From Hydrogenophilus sp. (GTDB taxonomy: Bacteria; Pseudomonadota; Gammaproteobacteria; Burkholderiales; Thiobacillaceae), in the NCBI GenBank assembly GCA_020692235.1, contig JAIMKU010000008.1:1-36299 (forward strand): a stretch of 36,299 nt of DNA. Direction: 5' to 3'. Shown here piece by piece: positions 1-9,193 of this stretch. Position 1 is the stretch's first letter, and the number at the start of each line of letters is the position of its first letter. The notes beneath the pieces were generated by a model that searched no databases, was not told the origin of the DNA, and was given only the letters and a program-made list of their open reading frames with translations. The translations under genes were made by a program, and so were the position numbers.

Positions 1-62
1 CTTGCGATCTCTTCGCGGATATGCCCGTACGCTTCGCGCTCGCGACTCTTGAAAAACATCAT
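1..62 (-). CDS. Partial CDS, N-terminus of an unrecognised protein
   Basis: An open frame enters from the left edge on the minus strand and begins with two adjacent ATG codons at 62-60 and 59-57. The visible protein starts MMFFKSREREAYGHIREE, a short basic/acidic helix-like stretch with no motif I recognise. It is divergent from the M23 peptidase gene at 220. Only about 20 codons are visible and no strong ribosome binding site is seen, so this is a plausible but unproven gene start. Confidence 0.4.
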   Translation of the reverse strand, partial: MMFFKSREREAYGHIREEIA

Positions 63-183
63 GGCTCGGAACTTAGCTCGGATTTGGATATAGAGGCAGG
101 CGTTTTAGCCGGATTTCCCCCCCGATTCTAGCCACCAACCGATTGCAGGCGATGGCTAACCTGGTTTATTTGTCGGCGTTATC

Positions 184-192
184 TGTTAGAAT
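184..192 (+). promoter_or_regulatory. Extended -10 promoter element for the M23 peptidase gene
   Basis: TGTTAGAAT fits an extended -10 (TGnTATAAT, one mismatch in the hexamer), 27 bases before the ATG at 220. The -35 region (around 165-170, TTTATT) is weak, as is common with extended -10 promoters. Predicted from sequence only. Confidence 0.4.
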
Positions 193-219
193 CGCCCATC
201 TTTTAATAAGCAGGATCAG

Positions 220-1527
220 ATGCCGCCAATGCAGAATATCCAGCCCTTACTCGCCTACCTGGCCCACCACAAACGGTGGTTGCTGTTAGGCGCACTGATT
301 CCCCTCTTTGAAGTCGTGACCGCCTTCGGCGTGTCGCCCGACACCATCACCCGCGATATTCATCAAGAAACCGTCGTTACCGATGTCGCGCTGCCCGCGC
401 TCACCGCCAGCGATAGCGGCGCCTTCGATTTCTGGCGCGAAGAACGCATCCAGTCTGGCGACACCCTGGCGTCATTGCTAAATCGCCTGGGCGTCAATTC
501 GCAAGATGCAATCGGCATCGTTGCCGCCAGCCAAGGCCACGGCGCAGTGACCCATTTCATCGCTGGGCGCTCGATCATGGCGCGGGTTACATCGAATGGC
601 CGTCTGGTCCTGTTACGTTATCTGGTCGGTGAACGGCAACTGCTGTCGATTGAACGGTCGGGCGACAAATTCCTGGTCCAGGAAGAAGTCATCAAGCCCG
701 AGACTCGCCTGACCATGCGCTCTGGAATGGTCAGCCATTCGTTGTTCGGCGCCACCGACGCCGCCGACGTACCGGATTCCATTGCCTCGGAAATGGCCGA
801 CATATTCTCAGGTGAGATCGATTTTCACCGCGACCTGCGGCAAGGGGATCACTTCTCGGTGGTCTATGAAACGCTATACGATGGCGGCCGCGTTTTGAGC
901 ACCGGCCGCTTGCTGGCAGCGGAATTCGTCAACCGGGGCAATAGCCACCGAGCGGTGTATTTCGCCGACCCACAAGGGCGCGGGGGCTATTTCACGCCGG
1001 ACGGCAAGAGCATGAAGCGCGCCTTCCTGAAATCACCGATCCCGTTCAGTCGTATTTCGTCGGGCTTCACCGGTGCGCGTTTCCATCCAGTACTCAAGGA
1101 ATGGCGCGCCCACAAGGGCATCGATTACGCGGCGACCACCGGCACCCTGGTGCGCGCGGTTTCCGACGCCACGGTGACGTTCTCCGGTCGTCAGGGCGGC
1201 TATGGCAATCTCATCGTCCTGAAGCATCAGGGGCCATACAGCACCGCCTATGGTCACCTGTCCCGTTTCGCCAAAAGTCTCCGGCACGGCGCCCATATCA
1301 AGCAGGGCGAAATCATCGGCTACGTCGGTTCGACGGGCTTGGCTACCGGCCCGCACCTGCACTACGAATTCAGGGTCAATAACGTACAGCGGGATCCTCT
1401 AACGGTGCAGATGCCGGCCGCCTACCCCCTGGAAGCCCGTTATCGCCGCCAGTTCGCCGCCGTGGCCGCGCCACTCGCGACGCGATTGAATCAACTGAGC
1501 GGCCACAATCTGGCGGCCCTGGACTGA
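220..1527 (+). CDS. M23 family cell-wall metallopeptidase (MepM/YebA-like)
   Basis: A 435-residue peptidoglycan endopeptidase-type protein. Residues about 17-36 form an N-terminal membrane anchor or signal segment. A LysM/OapA-like stretch follows (IQSGDTLASLLNRLGVN, about 77-93). The C-terminal M23 (LytM) domain carries the expected zinc ligands: H298 and D302 in HKGIDYA, and H379/H381 in GPHLHYEF, with H345 in YGHLS. Length and domain order match the MepM family, which cleaves D,D-crosslinks in the periplasm so the sacculus can expand. An amidase-activator role (NlpD/EnvC-like) is unlikely because the zinc ligands are intact. The gene is alone on its strand, facing zapD end to end with 24 bases between them. 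Confidence 0.9.
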   Translation: MPPMQNIQPLLAYLAHHKRWLLLGALIPLFEVVTAFGVSPDTITRDIHQETVVTDVALPALTASDSGAFDFWREERIQSGDTLASLLNRLGVNSQDAIGIVAASQGHGAVTHFIAGRSIMARVTSNGRLVLLRYLVGERQLLSIERSGDKFLVQEEVIKPETRLTMRSGMVSHSLFGATDAADVPDSIASEMADIFSGEIDFHRDLRQGDHFSVVYETLYDGGRVLSTGRLLAAEFVNRGNSHRAVYFADPQGRGGYFTPDGKSMKRAFLKSPIPFSRISSGFTGARFHPVLKEWRAHKGIDYAATTGTLVRAVSDATVTFSGRQGGYGNLIVLKHQGPYSTAYGHLSRFAKSLRHGAHIKQGEIIGYVGSTGLATGPHLHYEFRVNNVQRDPLTVQMPAAYPLEARYRRQFAAVAAPLATRLNQLSGHNLAALD

Positions 1528-1551
1528 ATCCTTCAGTGCCGGCCTGACTGG

Positions 1552-2319
1552 TCAGATACCGCTGGCCAACGAACATAAAACCAGCTCGAAGGGAATCTCT
1601 TGGTCGCAGATTCTCGCCTTCTGGCTGGTTCCGACCGTCATGAAACGAAGATTGACCGCATACTTGTTGGCGCTGACCTCCGGTACGCAGGGCATATCGG
1701 CAGCCACCACGACCTGAAGCAACTGGGCCACGCGGCCACCCAGCATCAACTGGAAAAGGCCACCCTCGGCCACATAGTGGCCGCTGGTTCCGCCCTCCCG
1801 CAGCAGCTTCAAAATAACCCTCACGCCACTCTTGATCGGCAGCATCGGGCCCAGCCATGCGTCCAAGTCTTCCCGCCGTCGCGGCGCGGATCGATTGAGC
1901 CAGAAGTGGTATCCGGGCAGATCGAAAGCGCAAGCCCCGCCCGGTATACCGGTGCGGCTCTTGATGCCGGCCAACCAGTTATTATCCCGGATATGCTGGC
2001 CCAGCTTGCCAACCTGGTCGTGCAACTCAGCCAGCGTGGCGGACAAACTCGCCAAAACGGCTTCCAGGCGCTCGCCATCAACCTCCGGATTACCCTTTAA
2101 CGGTTCGAGCGATGCCTTCTTCCGTTCCAATTCCTGGATCAACTCGCTGCGCAGCTCGGACCGCGCCATCACGTCGGCCAGTTCAAAGATGGCTAGCAAG
2201 GCGGCATGATGGGAATGCTGCTCGTCGGACTCAATGAAGAAAGCCGCCTTGTCAAACAAATATTCCAGACGCAACCAGGTGCGTATACGTTCATTCAGGG
2301 GATATTCGTAAACGATCAC
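1552..2319 (-). CDS. zapD: Cell division protein ZapD
   Basis: 255 residues, matching the ZapD (YacF, DUF1342) family in length and in its characteristic start, IVYEYPLNERIRTWLRLE. ZapD is a cytoplasmic factor that binds the FtsZ C-terminal tail and bundles FtsZ protofilaments at the Z-ring. The start is GTG at 2319-2317. It follows coaE on the same strand after a 137-base gap, the usual coaE-zapD neighbourhood in beta- and gammaproteobacteria. The protein is predicted to be mostly alpha-helical in its first half and has no membrane segment. The gap upstream (2320-2456) shows no convincing promoter or hairpin. Confidence 0.93.
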   Translation of the reverse strand: MIVYEYPLNERIRTWLRLEYLFDKAAFFIESDEQHSHHAALLAIFELADVMARSELRSELIQELERKKASLEPLKGNPEVDGERLEAVLASLSATLAELHDQVGKLGQHIRDNNWLAGIKSRTGIPGGACAFDLPGYHFWLNRSAPRRREDLDAWLGPMLPIKSGVRVILKLLREGGTSGHYVAEGGLFQLMLGGRVAQLLQVVVAADMPCVPEVSANKYAVNLRFMTVGTSQKARICDQEIPFELVLCSLASGI

Positions 2320-2456
2320 CGATGGCGCCTATGCGATGGATGGCTTTCAACAATAAAAATCGGTCCTTGGATAGGCCAGAATTGCTGCTGGATCGCAACG
2401 CTGACACTGTCACTCTGTTGAACCTTGAATTTGCGGCGATTTTGCAGCAATCCAGT

Positions 2457-3098
2457 CTACTTTTGCAATGATCGGCCTTGCATTCTGCCCCGTTTCTCGG
2501 CCAGCTGCAGATAAACCTGGTGCAGACGTCGTACTTCGGCCTCGACATCGGCCTTGGCGCTGCGGTTATCTATAACATCGTCGGCCAGCGCCAGCCGTTG
2601 TTCCCGGCGCACCTGAGTCGCCAACATGGCCCGCGCCAGGGCCGCGTCGATACCATCGCGGCGCATGATGCGGTCGATTTGCCGGTCCGGGTCGCAGTCC
2701 ACCACCAATATCCGATCCGTCAGTTCGTGATAGGCGCCGCTCTCAACCAGCAGCGGCACCACCAGCAGCACATAGGGTGCGGTCGAATCGCCCAGGCGCC
2801 GTGCCGCGTCAGCGCGAATCAATGGGTGCAAGATACCTTCCAGACGGGCGCGCATGTCGGGCTGGCTGAATATCGCAGCCCGCATCCGCCCTCGATCCAG
2901 GCCACCATCGGCCAGCCGGTATTCGGCCCCGAAGGCGCTCAGTATCGGTGTCATCGCCACGCCCCCCGGTGCGGTCAACTCGCGGGCGATGAGATCGGTG
3001 TCGATCACCTCCACCCCCAGGCCGGCGAAGGCCGCGGCTACCACACTCTTGCCGCTGCCAATGCCACCGGTCAGGGCCACGCAGTAGGGCCGCTTCAT
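2457..3098 (-). CDS. coaE: Dephospho-CoA kinase
   Basis: 213 residues, full length for CoaE, which phosphorylates the 3'-hydroxyl of dephospho-CoA with ATP in the last step of CoA synthesis. The P-loop GGIGSGKS is at residues 11-18, and the CoA/ATP lid region follows (DTDLIAREL, about 34-42). The start is ATG at 3098-3096 and overlaps the stop codon of pilD by four bases (ATGA), which points to translational coupling within a pilB-pilC-pilD-coaE operon. No missing catalytic residue was noticed. Confidence 0.95.
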   Translation of the reverse strand: MKRPYCVALTGGIGSGKSVVAAAFAGLGVEVIDTDLIARELTAPGGVAMTPILSAFGAEYRLADGGLDRGRMRAAIFSQPDMRARLEGILHPLIRADAARRLGDSTAPYVLLVVPLLVESGAYHELTDRILVVDCDPDRQIDRIMRRDGIDAALARAMLATQVRREQRLALADDVIDNRSAKADVEAEVRRLHQVYLQLAEKRGRMQGRSLQK

Positions 3099-3946
3099 TG
3101 CCCCAGGTAAAGCGCGATCAGGGTCTTGCCCCAGAACAGTGCAACCAGACCAGCCAAGGCCAGGTAAGGGCCGAATGGAATAGGCTTGGCGCGATTATGT
3201 CCGGCGAACACGATCAGACCGATGCCGATCAGTGCCCCAATCAGACTGGACAACAGGATAATCAACGACAACATGGTCCAGCCCAGCCATGCGCCCAGGG
3301 CGGCAAGCAGTTTGAAATCACCGAACCCCATGCCCTCCTTTCCGGTAACCAGACGGAACAGGTGATACACCGCCCAAAGCACCAGATAGCCCGCCATCGC
3401 GCCGATCAACGCCGAATCCAGTGGGGTGAACAGGCCATTCAAGTTGCTTAGGAGGCCCAACCAGATCAGCGGCTGGGTAATGCTGTCCGGCAGGTAATAG
3501 GTATCCAGGTCGATGAAGGTCAAGGCCACCAAGGCCCAGATCAATATGAATGCCGCGCCCGCCTGCCAGGAGAAACCGAAGTGCCAGGCGGCGTAGGCGG
3601 TAAGGATACCGGTCAGCGCCTCCAGCATCGGGTAGCGGAGTGAAATAGCCGCCCCGCAGGCAGAACAGCGGCCACGCAGAAACAGCCAGCTCAGAATCGG
3701 GATGTTTTCATACCAGACAATGCCATGACCGCATCCTGGACAGGCCGAGCGCGGCGCCGCCAGGCTATAAGGTGTTTGCGCCGGCGGCTCCTCACCATGC
3801 AACTCAGCGCACTGGCGCTGCCATTCCCGTTGCATCATCACCGGCAGGCGATAGACCACCACATTGATAAAACTGCCCAGCATCAGGCCAAGTACGCCCG
3901 CCAAGACCACCCAGGGCATGGCGTGCTGGCCGAACAATTCGATCAA
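3095..3946 (-). CDS. pilD: Type IV prepilin peptidase / N-methyltransferase PilD
   Basis: A 283-residue inner-membrane aspartyl protease that cleaves the leader of type IV prepilins (and type II secretion pseudopilins) and methylates the new N-terminus. The cytoplasmic N-terminal domain has two CxxC zinc pairs (CPGCGHG and CSACGAA). The two catalytic aspartates are visible in FIDLDTYYLPD and GMGFGDFKLL (the GxGD motif). About eight membrane helices are apparent. The start chosen is TTG at 3946-3944, which overlaps the pilC stop (TTGA); an internal ATG (MPWVVL) is a possible later start. It lies between pilC and coaE with overlaps on both sides. Confidence 0.95.
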   Translation of the reverse strand: MIELFGQHAMPWVVLAGVLGLMLGSFINVVVYRLPVMMQREWQRQCAELHGEEPPAQTPYSLAAPRSACPGCGHGIVWYENIPILSWLFLRGRCSACGAAISLRYPMLEALTGILTAYAAWHFGFSWQAGAAFILIWALVALTFIDLDTYYLPDSITQPLIWLGLLSNLNGLFTPLDSALIGAMAGYLVLWAVYHLFRLVTGKEGMGFGDFKLLAALGAWLGWTMLSLIILLSSLIGALIGIGLIVFAGHNRAKPIPFGPYLALAGLVALFWGKTLIALYLGQ

Positions 3947-5166
3947 AACGCCGAACCCATCTTGAAGATAGGCAGGTACATGGCGATAACGATGGTGCCG
4001 ATCAAGGTGCCTAGCACCACCATGATGATCGGCTCCATCAAACTGGAAATACCGGCTACCGCGTCATCGACTTCGCGTTCGTAGTAATCGGCCACCTTTT
4101 CCACCATGGAATCCAGGGAGCCGGACTCCTCGCCGATGGACACCATCTGGATCAACATGTTGGGGAATATCTTGGCGGCTTGCAGCGAGGCGGTCAAACT
4201 GGCGCCGGTCGCAATATCGGTGCGCAGTTTCATGGTCGCCGCTTCGAACACCGCATTGCCGGAGGCGCCGGCCACCGACTCCAGGGCATCCACCATCGGC
4301 ACGCCGGCGGCGAACAGCGATGAGAAGGTCCGCGACCAGCGCGCCACGGTAGCCTTTTCGATCAGCGGGCCGAACACCGGAATCTTCAACGACAAGGCGT
4401 CAATACGGTCCCGCAGTATCTTGGAGCGTCTGAACGCCTGGCCGAACAGCAGCACGGCGGCGACCAACAACCCGACTACGGCCCACCACCATTTGACGAA
4501 CAGGTCAGAGATATAGATCACCATGGCCGTCAGGGCCGGCAACTCGGCGCCACTGCCCTCATACAGTTGTTTGAAGGTCGGGATGACAAAAAGCATAATC
4601 CCTGCGGTGATGATGAAGGCGATAACGATCACGATGGCCGGATACATCAGGGCGGACTTGATCTTGCCCTTGATCGCCAGAATTTTTTCCTTATAGCTGG
4701 CGATCCGGTCCAGCACGGTCTCCAGGATACCGGCCTGTTCGCCCGCTTCCACCAGGTTGCAGTACAGTGCATCAAAATATTTCGGGTGCCGCCGGAAGGC
4801 CTGATTCAAGGCGCTGCCCGATTCCACATCGGCCTTGATGATGCCCAATAGTCGTTGCAGCGCCGGGTTGGAGTGGCTACGCGCCGTGATATCGAAGGCT
4901 TGCAGCAGCGGCACCCCGGCCTTGACCATGGTAGAGAGCTGGCGGGTGAACAGGGCAATATCCTTTTCCGATATCCGCTTGGCTTTGGCAAAGAAGCCCT
5001 GCTTGCGCACCTTGCTGGCGGTAATACCCTGACGCCGCAGCGACTGCCGCACCACGGCCTCGCCGGCGGCCAGCATCTCGCCCTTTGTCTTGCGCCCAAG
5101 TTTGTCGGTTCCCTCCCAGATAAAAGGGATCTCCGCCACTGCTTTCGCTGCCTTGGCTAGCGCCAT
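3943..5166 (-). CDS. pilC: Type IV pilus inner-membrane platform protein PilC
   Basis: 407 residues with the duplicated T2SF/GspF domain: first copy around 73-196, second around 280-400, each ending in hydrophobic helices (for example IVIVIAFIITAGIMLFV and IIMVVLGTLIGTIVIAMYL). PilC is the cytoplasmic-membrane platform on which PilB powers pilin assembly. ATG start at 5166, 16 bases after the pilB stop. Length and order (pilB, pilC, pilD) are standard. No pilin gene is present in the window, so pilA must be elsewhere. Confidence 0.95.
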   Translation of the reverse strand: MALAKAAKAVAEIPFIWEGTDKLGRKTKGEMLAAGEAVVRQSLRRQGITASKVRKQGFFAKAKRISEKDIALFTRQLSTMVKAGVPLLQAFDITARSHSNPALQRLLGIIKADVESGSALNQAFRRHPKYFDALYCNLVEAGEQAGILETVLDRIASYKEKILAIKGKIKSALMYPAIVIVIAFIITAGIMLFVIPTFKQLYEGSGAELPALTAMVIYISDLFVKWWWAVVGLLVAAVLLFGQAFRRSKILRDRIDALSLKIPVFGPLIEKATVARWSRTFSSLFAAGVPMVDALESVAGASGNAVFEAATMKLRTDIATGASLTASLQAAKIFPNMLIQMVSIGEESGSLDSMVEKVADYYEREVDDAVAGISSLMEPIIMVVLGTLIGTIVIAMYLPIFKMGSAF

Positions 5167-5182
5167 TATTCAGCCCTCGCTG

Positions 5183-6904
5183 TCATTCGTTGGTTATCGC
5201 CAGGACTTCATCAAGCGAGGTCATCCCGGTCTTCACTTTCAGCAAACCGGCCCGCCGCAGGTCCAATACACCCTCGTTATGGGCTTGCGCGGCAATCTCG
5301 CCAACCCCGGCATTCTTTAATATCAGGCGATTGATCTCATCGCTGATCGGCATCACCTGATAGATGCCGACCCGCCCCTTATACCCGGTGTGGTTGCATA
5401 GATCGCAGCCGACCGCGCCGAATGCCTGCCAGGCGCCATCCAGATCGGCCTCGATAAACCCGGCATTCATAAGTGCCTCGGGCGGGATGTCGATCGGCTG
5501 TTTGCAATGGGGGCATAACCGACGTCCCAACCGCTGGGCGGTAATCAGCAACACCGAGGCGGCAACGCTGTAGTTCGGCACCCCCATATTGACCAGCCGC
5601 GACAGGGTGGAAGGGGCATCGTTAGTGTGTAGCGTGGACAAGACCATGTGACCTGTCTGCGCGGCCTTGATGGCGATATCCGCCGTCTCCAGGTCGCGCA
5701 CCTCGCCCACCATCACGATGTCCGGATCCTGGCGCAGGAAGGAGCGCAGCGCGGTGGAAAAATTGAGCCCGGCCTTGTCGTTGACGTTGACCTGGTTGAT
5801 GCCCGGCAACTGGATTTCCACCGGGTCTTCCACGGTTGAAATGTTGACGCCCGGCTGGTTGAGTAGATTCAGGCAGGAATACAGCGACACGGTCTTGCCG
5901 CTGCCGGTCGGCCCGGTTACCAGCACCATGCCATAGGGTCGCTGGATGGCTTCAAGCAGGTGCGCCTGTTGCTGCGGCTCATAACCCAGTTCCTCGATCT
6001 TCTTGTCCAGCGCCGTGCTGGAATCCAGGATACGCATGACGATCTTCTCGCCATACAGGGTGGGCAGGCTGCTGACCCGGAAATCGACCGCCCGCTTATG
6101 CGACACAACCAGCTTCATGCGGCCATCCTGAGGCACCCGCTTCTCGGAGATGTCCATCTTCGAGATCACCTTGATCCGAGAGGCGATCTTCTCCTTGATG
6201 GCCACCGGCGGCTGGGCGACTTCATATAGGATGCCATCCAGGCGATAGCGAATCCGGTAAAACTTCTCATAGGGTTCAAAATGGATGTCCGAGGCATTGC
6301 CGTTGATGGCATCCAGCATAATCTTCTGGAGATAACGCACCACCGGGGCATCGTCGATATCCTGGGCAGCGGCCGTTGCCGCCTCGGCTATGGCCTCGTC
6401 GTCGGTGAACTCCAGATTGAGGTCATCGGTCTCGATGCTCTTGAGGATGTCGTCTTCCCGGCTCTCGGTATGCTGATCGAGATAGCGGGCCAGCTTGTCC
6501 TCTTCCAGCACCACCAGATCAACCGCCAAGCCAGTCTGAAACTTGATCTCGTCCAGCACCTGCAGATTGCTGGGATCGGATACGCCGAGGAACAGTCGAT
6601 TGCCGCGTTTCGCGAGGGGCAGCGCATGGTGCTTATCAATCAGCTTGGCATCGACGACGCCAACCGGCAGCATCTGGCCATCCAGCGCGTTCAGATCAAG
6701 GTAGGGTAAGCCAAAGGTGATCGAGGCGAAGGTTGCAATCTGCTTCGGCTCGAAACGTTTGGTCTTAATCAGGTGGACGACAAAATTCTCCCCTGCGGCC
6801 TTGGCCTGAGCCTGCTGCGTCTCACCCTCGTCCTGGGCGAGCAGCCCCTGCTGCACCAAGGCCCGGCATACGCCAGTGAGATTGCTAGCAACACTTGCTA
6901 CCAC
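5183..6904 (-). CDS. pilB: Type IV pilus extension ATPase PilB
   Basis: 573 residues, the GspE/PilB assembly ATPase. An N-terminal T2SSE_N (MshEN) domain spans about 40-150. The ATPase core shows Walker A GPTGSGKTVSLYS, Walker B DPDIVMVGEVRD and the His box TGHMVLSTLHTND. A zinc-binding segment near the end has CPHC and CDLC pairs followed by GYKGRVGIYQ. This hexameric motor drives pilin polymerisation at PilC. The start is GTG at 6904-6902; no better ATG is nearby. It is the first gene of pilB-pilC-pilD-coaE. The upstream gap of 85 bases is AT-rich and probably holds the promoter. Confidence 0.95.
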   Translation of the reverse strand: MVASVASNLTGVCRALVQQGLLAQDEGETQQAQAKAAGENFVVHLIKTKRFEPKQIATFASITFGLPYLDLNALDGQMLPVGVVDAKLIDKHHALPLAKRGNRLFLGVSDPSNLQVLDEIKFQTGLAVDLVVLEEDKLARYLDQHTESREDDILKSIETDDLNLEFTDDEAIAEAATAAAQDIDDAPVVRYLQKIMLDAINGNASDIHFEPYEKFYRIRYRLDGILYEVAQPPVAIKEKIASRIKVISKMDISEKRVPQDGRMKLVVSHKRAVDFRVSSLPTLYGEKIVMRILDSSTALDKKIEELGYEPQQQAHLLEAIQRPYGMVLVTGPTGSGKTVSLYSCLNLLNQPGVNISTVEDPVEIQLPGINQVNVNDKAGLNFSTALRSFLRQDPDIVMVGEVRDLETADIAIKAAQTGHMVLSTLHTNDAPSTLSRLVNMGVPNYSVAASVLLITAQRLGRRLCPHCKQPIDIPPEALMNAGFIEADLDGAWQAFGAVGCDLCNHTGYKGRVGIYQVMPISDEINRLILKNAGVGEIAAQAHNEGVLDLRRAGLLKVKTGMTSLDEVLAITNE

Positions 6905-6989
6905 GAATCCGTCCCCTAATAGCCGCTAAAAAAAACTCATCGATGAATGATGCTTGGAGTGAATAAGAATGTCAAAGAGCAGCCTTGAC

Positions 6990-8267
6990 TTAATGTAGTG
7001 GCGTTGGATTTGGCTTGATACGCGCCGTTTTCACTTTCCGGCCGGCGATCTGAATGATTTCCACCGGGCGACCGGCAATCTTGATGGTCACTCCCACCTC
7101 CGGCATCGCCTCCAGACACTCCAGGATCAGGCCATTCAGGGTGCGCACCTTGTCGGCCGGGAAATCAAGACCTAGCTTGCGATTCAATTCCCGTAGGCTG
7201 GCCGCCCCATCGACGAGATAACTGCCGTCCGCTTCGACCTGCCAGGACCTGGCCGGCAAAGGGCTCACGTCGGCGAATTCGCCGACGATCTCCTCCAGCA
7301 CATCCTCAACTGTCACCAGCCCCAACAGCTCGCCATACTCGTCGACCACCAGGCCCATGGACTGACGGTTATTCTGAAAATGGCCCAATTGGGTCAGTAA
7401 CGGGGTGCCGGATGGCACGAAATAAGGCGCCTTAAGGGTTTCGACAAACGCATCCGGCTGCAACGCCTCCTCGCCCAACCTTGCCAATGCCCGGCGCACG
7501 TTGACGATGCCGAGCACCTCGTTGAGTTCGTCGCGATACACCGGCAGGTGGGCATGGTGGCTAGTCTGCAAGTGATGCACGATTTCCTCAAGGTCGGCAT
7601 TCAGGTCGATCGCCTCGACCTCGCCGCGATGGCGCATGACGTCGTCCACGGTGAGGTTTTCCAGATCGAACAGGTTGACCAGCATGGTTCGATGGGCTGC
7701 GGGCAGGAGTGAACCGGACTCCGCCAGCAGACTATGCAGCTCCTCGACGCACATGGTGTTGCAGTGGCTGCCATCTGGCGGCGTTAGCCGGGTCAGTTTC
7801 AACAAGCCGTGAACGAACAGGTTGACGAACCAGACCACGGGGTAAAAGACCTTCAACAACGGCACCAGAACGAAGCTTGATGCCGACGCGATCCGATCCG
7901 GATAACTGGCGCCGATCACCTTGGGCGTCACCTCGGAAAACACCAGGATCAGGAAGGTAACCGACAAGGTTGCCAAGGTCATTGCCAGCTCGTTGGCGCC
8001 GAACAGTCTGAAGGTGACCACGGTCAGCAATGAGGCGGCGGCGGCATTGAGCAGATTGTTGCCCAAGAGCACCACGCCGAGCAGCTTGTCGGTACGCGCC
8101 AGCAACCACTCGGCCAGCTTGGCGCCGCGCTGACCCGATTGGGCCAGGTATTTTAGTCGATAGCGGCTGACCGCCATCATGCTGGTTTCCGCCGCCGAGA
8201 AAAAACCCGACAGGAACAGCAGAACGAACAGAGCGCCGAGTAGCGCCCCTATGGGAACTTGATCCAA
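6990..8267 (-). CDS. corB: CNNM/CorB-type transporter with CBS pair and CorC_HlyC domain
   Basis: 425 residues. An N-terminal DUF21/CNNM membrane domain (about 1-180, starting LFLSGFFSAAETSMMAVSRYR) is followed by a pair of CBS domains (about 200-330) and a C-terminal CorC_HlyC domain (about 340-415). Relatives are linked to magnesium/cobalt homeostasis. E. coli corB (yfjD) lies beside corE (ypjD) and ffh, and the same neighbours occur here, which supports the CorB assignment. The start is TTG at 8267-8265 (MDQVPIG in translation); no strong ribosome binding site precedes it. A good -35/-10 pair sits at 8297-8324. Confidence 0.88.
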   Translation of the reverse strand: MDQVPIGALLGALFVLLFLSGFFSAAETSMMAVSRYRLKYLAQSGQRGAKLAEWLLARTDKLLGVVLLGNNLLNAAAASLLTVVTFRLFGANELAMTLATLSVTFLILVFSEVTPKVIGASYPDRIASASSFVLVPLLKVFYPVVWFVNLFVHGLLKLTRLTPPDGSHCNTMCVEELHSLLAESGSLLPAAHRTMLVNLFDLENLTVDDVMRHRGEVEAIDLNADLEEIVHHLQTSHHAHLPVYRDELNEVLGIVNVRRALARLGEEALQPDAFVETLKAPYFVPSGTPLLTQLGHFQNNRQSMGLVVDEYGELLGLVTVEDVLEEIVGEFADVSPLPARSWQVEADGSYLVDGAASLRELNRKLGLDFPADKVRTLNGLILECLEAMPEVGVTIKIAGRPVEIIQIAGRKVKTARIKPNPTPLH

Positions 8268-8296
8268 ACCGATTATAAGAACGAGAAGACCCGCCT

Positions 8297-8324
8297 AGTC
8301 TAAGCGGGGTTCACACACTGTCAA
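8297..8324 (-). promoter_or_regulatory. Predicted sigma-70 promoter of corB, overlapping the corE stop codon
   Basis: On the minus strand the -35 is a perfect TTGACA (8324-8319), the spacer is 16 bases, and the -10 is TAGACT (8302-8297, four of six). The TGA stop of the upstream gene (8323-8321) lies inside the -35. This would give a leader of about 20 bases before the TTG start of corB. The spacer/-10 region also forms a CCCGC...GCGGG hairpin (8290-8308). Confidence 0.5.
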
Positions 8325-9127
8325 GCCCGGCCCAGAACGACTTCCAGGACGAACTTCACCCCGACATAAGCCAGAAGCAGGGTGACAAAGCCCGCCATGG
8401 TCCAGTAGATGGCGGTCCTGCCGCGCCAGCCATAGGCCCTGCGGCCGGTCAACAAGGCGGCATAAATCAACCAGGAAGCCATGCCAAACACGGTCATATG
8501 GGTAAACGGCAGAGCGCGTCCATAGATCTGTTGGGAGAAGAAGACGCCGGTAAACAGGGTCAATGACAAGATAACGAAGCCCGCCTCAACCATGCGGAAC
8601 AATAGTTTTTCGAGCGTCAACAAGGGCGGCAGGGCCGCCACCATCTTGGGTGGCACCGGCTTGTGCAAGTGTTTCTCGGCCAAGGCGATGAGCACGGCGT
8701 GGAGGGCCGCAATGGTGAACAGTCCGTAGGCCATGAATGCCATCAAAAGATGGACGCGAAACAGAGACCCGCCGGCAATCGGCACCATGCCGGCGGCGGG
8801 CATGAGCCACTGCAACAGCAGACCGAATGCGGCAAACAACAGCACCAGGCTTTGCATACTGGTCAACGGATAGAACCAGACCGCCAGGCCGTAAAACAAC
8901 ACTGTCAAGGCGGCCATGGCGGACAGCGAGGAACCAAAGCCCAAGCTTATCCCGCCCTCGGGAAACACCGCCAGGCCCAACAAATAGGTGTGCAACAGCA
9001 ATGGCGCGAACAGCAGCAACCGGCTCGGGCCGGTGGGGCGACAGCAAGCAGGCCCGCCCGGGCGGAAGTAGACCGCCAAACCAAGGTACGCGACCAGCGT
9101 CAGTAAATATAGGGAGACATTCGGCAT
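8321..9127 (-). CDS. CorE/YpjD-type membrane protein of the cytochrome c assembly (CcsA/HemX) family
   Basis: 268 residues with about eight membrane helices, from LYLLTLVAYLGLAVYF at the N-terminus to FVTLLLAYVGVKFVLEVV at the C-terminus. It is a CcsA-like (Pfam Cytochrom_C_asm) protein of the short YpjD type found next to ffh. True c-type cytochrome assembly is not implied; the E. coli homologue is CorE. The start is ATG at 9127 (MPNVSLYLL). The same frame stays open upstream to 9520, but that stretch has no membrane character and lies over ffh, so it is excluded. It is divergent from ffh, with 66 bases between the two starts. Confidence 0.85.
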   Translation of the reverse strand: MPNVSLYLLTLVAYLGLAVYFRPGGPACCRPTGPSRLLLFAPLLLHTYLLGLAVFPEGGISLGFGSSLSAMAALTVLFYGLAVWFYPLTSMQSLVLLFAAFGLLLQWLMPAAGMVPIAGGSLFRVHLLMAFMAYGLFTIAALHAVLIALAEKHLHKPVPPKMVAALPPLLTLEKLLFRMVEAGFVILSLTLFTGVFFSQQIYGRALPFTHMTVFGMASWLIYAALLTGRRAYGWRGRTAIYWTMAGFVTLLLAYVGVKFVLEVVLGRA

Positions 9128-9193
9128 TTTAGTGGGTCGTCGATTTGCTAGACTATGCAAGTTTAGCCGATTTGAAAGCATCAACCCTAGAGC

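Noticed and set aside
1600-2209. Plus-strand frames opposite zapD
   Set aside because: No recognisable family and composition of antisense shadows; zapD is well supported on the other strand.
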